Origin: Calliopsis andreniformis
Lineage: Eukaryota; Arthropoda; Insecta; Hymenoptera; Andrenidae
DNA: 64,000 bases
Direction of reading: 5' to 3'
NCBI RefSeq assembly: GCF_051401765.1
Contig: NW_027480423.1
Coordinates: forward strand, 18,724,001-18,788,000
The position numbers were made by a program, and so were the translations under genes. Shown piece by piece: positions 63,414 to 64,000 of this stretch. Within the stretch, counting starts at the first letter, position 1. Every line of letters starts with the position of its first letter. A model generated the notes under the pieces. The model was not told where the DNA came from and ran no database searches. It was given only the letters and a program-made list of their open reading frames with translations.

Positions 63414-64000
63414 GCATAAAACACAATATAAATACAACAGTTTTTCCATCGTATAAAACGAATAATTGCAACCAGTGTGAAAGTTATGGTCATTTCTACA
63501 TTCCGAGCAACCTAGGCTTCACTCTAGGGCGCTGCTCCACCTGATCGAATAGTTAGGGCCTTAGAAGTCAACGCCAGAAGCATAAAATACAATATAAATA
63601 TAACAGTTTTTCCACCATATAAAACGAATAATTGCAACCAGTATGAAAGTTATGGTCATTTCAACGTTCCGCGCAATCTTGGCTTTACCCTAGGTCGTTG
63701 TTCCACCAGATGGAATAGTTAGGGCCTAAGAAGTCATCGCCAGAAGCTTAAAGTACGATATAAATACAACAGCTTTTCCATCGTATAAAACGAGTAATGG
63801 AAACCAGTGTGAAAGTTATGGTCATTTCTACGTTCCGGTCAACCTAGGCTTCACTCTTGGGCGTTGCTCCACCAGATCGAATAGCTAGGGCCTATGAAGG
63901 CAATGCCAGAAGCATAAAATACAATAAAGGTGCAACAGTTTTTCCATCGTGTAACAGGAATAATTGCAACCAGTGTGAATGTAATGGTCATTTCTACGTT
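63414..64000 (+). repeat. Divergent satellite beyond the A-B-C structure
   Basis: From 63415 to about 63698 the sequence matches 60759 onward at an offset of exactly 2656 bp (16 monomers), with some differences such as 'gctccacctgatcg' for 'gctccgcctgatcg'. It then diverges into monomers with 'cgagtaatggaaacc' and 'cactcttgggcg'. The array continues past the window end. This is probably the native continuation of the divergent zone to the right of C. Confidence 0.75.

Larger units (their letters stand above)
1..64000 (+). repeat. Satellite DNA array, 166-bp monomer, about 385 head-to-tail copies
   Basis: The window is a single tandem array. Successive monomer starts, taken at the 'acaacag' box, are 166 bp apart (for example 171 to 337, 25578 to 25744 to 25910). 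Boxes kept in most copies include 'ttccatcgtataaaacgaat', 'cctaggcttcac' and 'caacgccagaagcataaaat'. All copies read in the same direction. My hand consensus is about 41% GC, with a GC-richer part around the 'cctagg' to 'caacgcc' stretch and an AT-rich part around 'ataaaatacaatataaat'. Nothing other than this repeat occupies the window. A near-nucleosomal monomer with HOR structure is typical of centromeric satellites; that role is inference here. The family is not one I recognise. Confidence 0.98.

Noticed and set aside
1..64000. CRISPR array
   Set aside because: The unit is 166 bp, has no alternation of short identical repeats with unique spacers, and the whole unit varies as subfamilies.

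Overview
The whole 64 kb window is one uninterrupted eukaryotic satellite-DNA array. Its monomer is 166 bp (my hand consensus is about 41% GC), repeated head to tail about 385 times in a single orientation. I found no gene, RNA gene, transposon, inversion or unique sequence anywhere in it. A monomer close to nucleosome length, organised into nested higher-order repeats (HORs), is typical of centromeric or pericentromeric heterochromatin. I do not recognise the family, so I name no species; alpha satellite (171 bp) and the Arabidopsis 178-bp satellite do not resemble it. All open reading frames present are short (103 codons at most), lie inside the repeat, and recur only because the repeat recurs. 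| Layout. (1) 1-5080: a subfamily rich in monomers with the 'attgctaccag' variant, in a 10-monomer HOR (1660 bp), a 12-monomer version of it, and a 4-monomer duplication. (2) 5081-14670: a patchwork of several monomer subfamilies with local duplications. (3) 14671-17325: two clean copies of an 8-monomer HOR (1328 bp). (4) 17326-22689: patchwork partly copied from about 9.8-11.5 kb and about 6.5-8.3 kb. (5) 22690-29545: four full or partial copies of another 8-monomer cassette, marked by a monomer with an 11-13 nt A run. (6) 29546-33529: patchwork whose parts reappear downstream. (7) 33530-63413: a very recent large-scale structure, A-B-C-A-C-A-B-C, where A is 2759 bp, B is 6974 bp and C is 2553 bp. 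A+B+C is 12286 bp (74 monomers plus 2 bp) and A+C is 5312 bp (exactly 32 monomers). Copies are almost identical over many kilobases. (8) 63414-64000: the sequence leaves the A-B-C pattern and continues in divergent monomers resembling the start of C. | The parts relate as products of repeated unequal exchange. Every junction I could resolve keeps the 166-bp phase, and crossover points fall in short tracts shared by the two parental monomers. The most interesting object is the A-B-C/A-C system: two long units flank a derivative lacking B, with its crossover confined to an 11-bp tract at 48570-48580. Coordinates were obtained by reading and comparing marker motifs by eye; block edges other than the A/B/C junctions are good to roughly 10-30 bp, and no alignment program was run.
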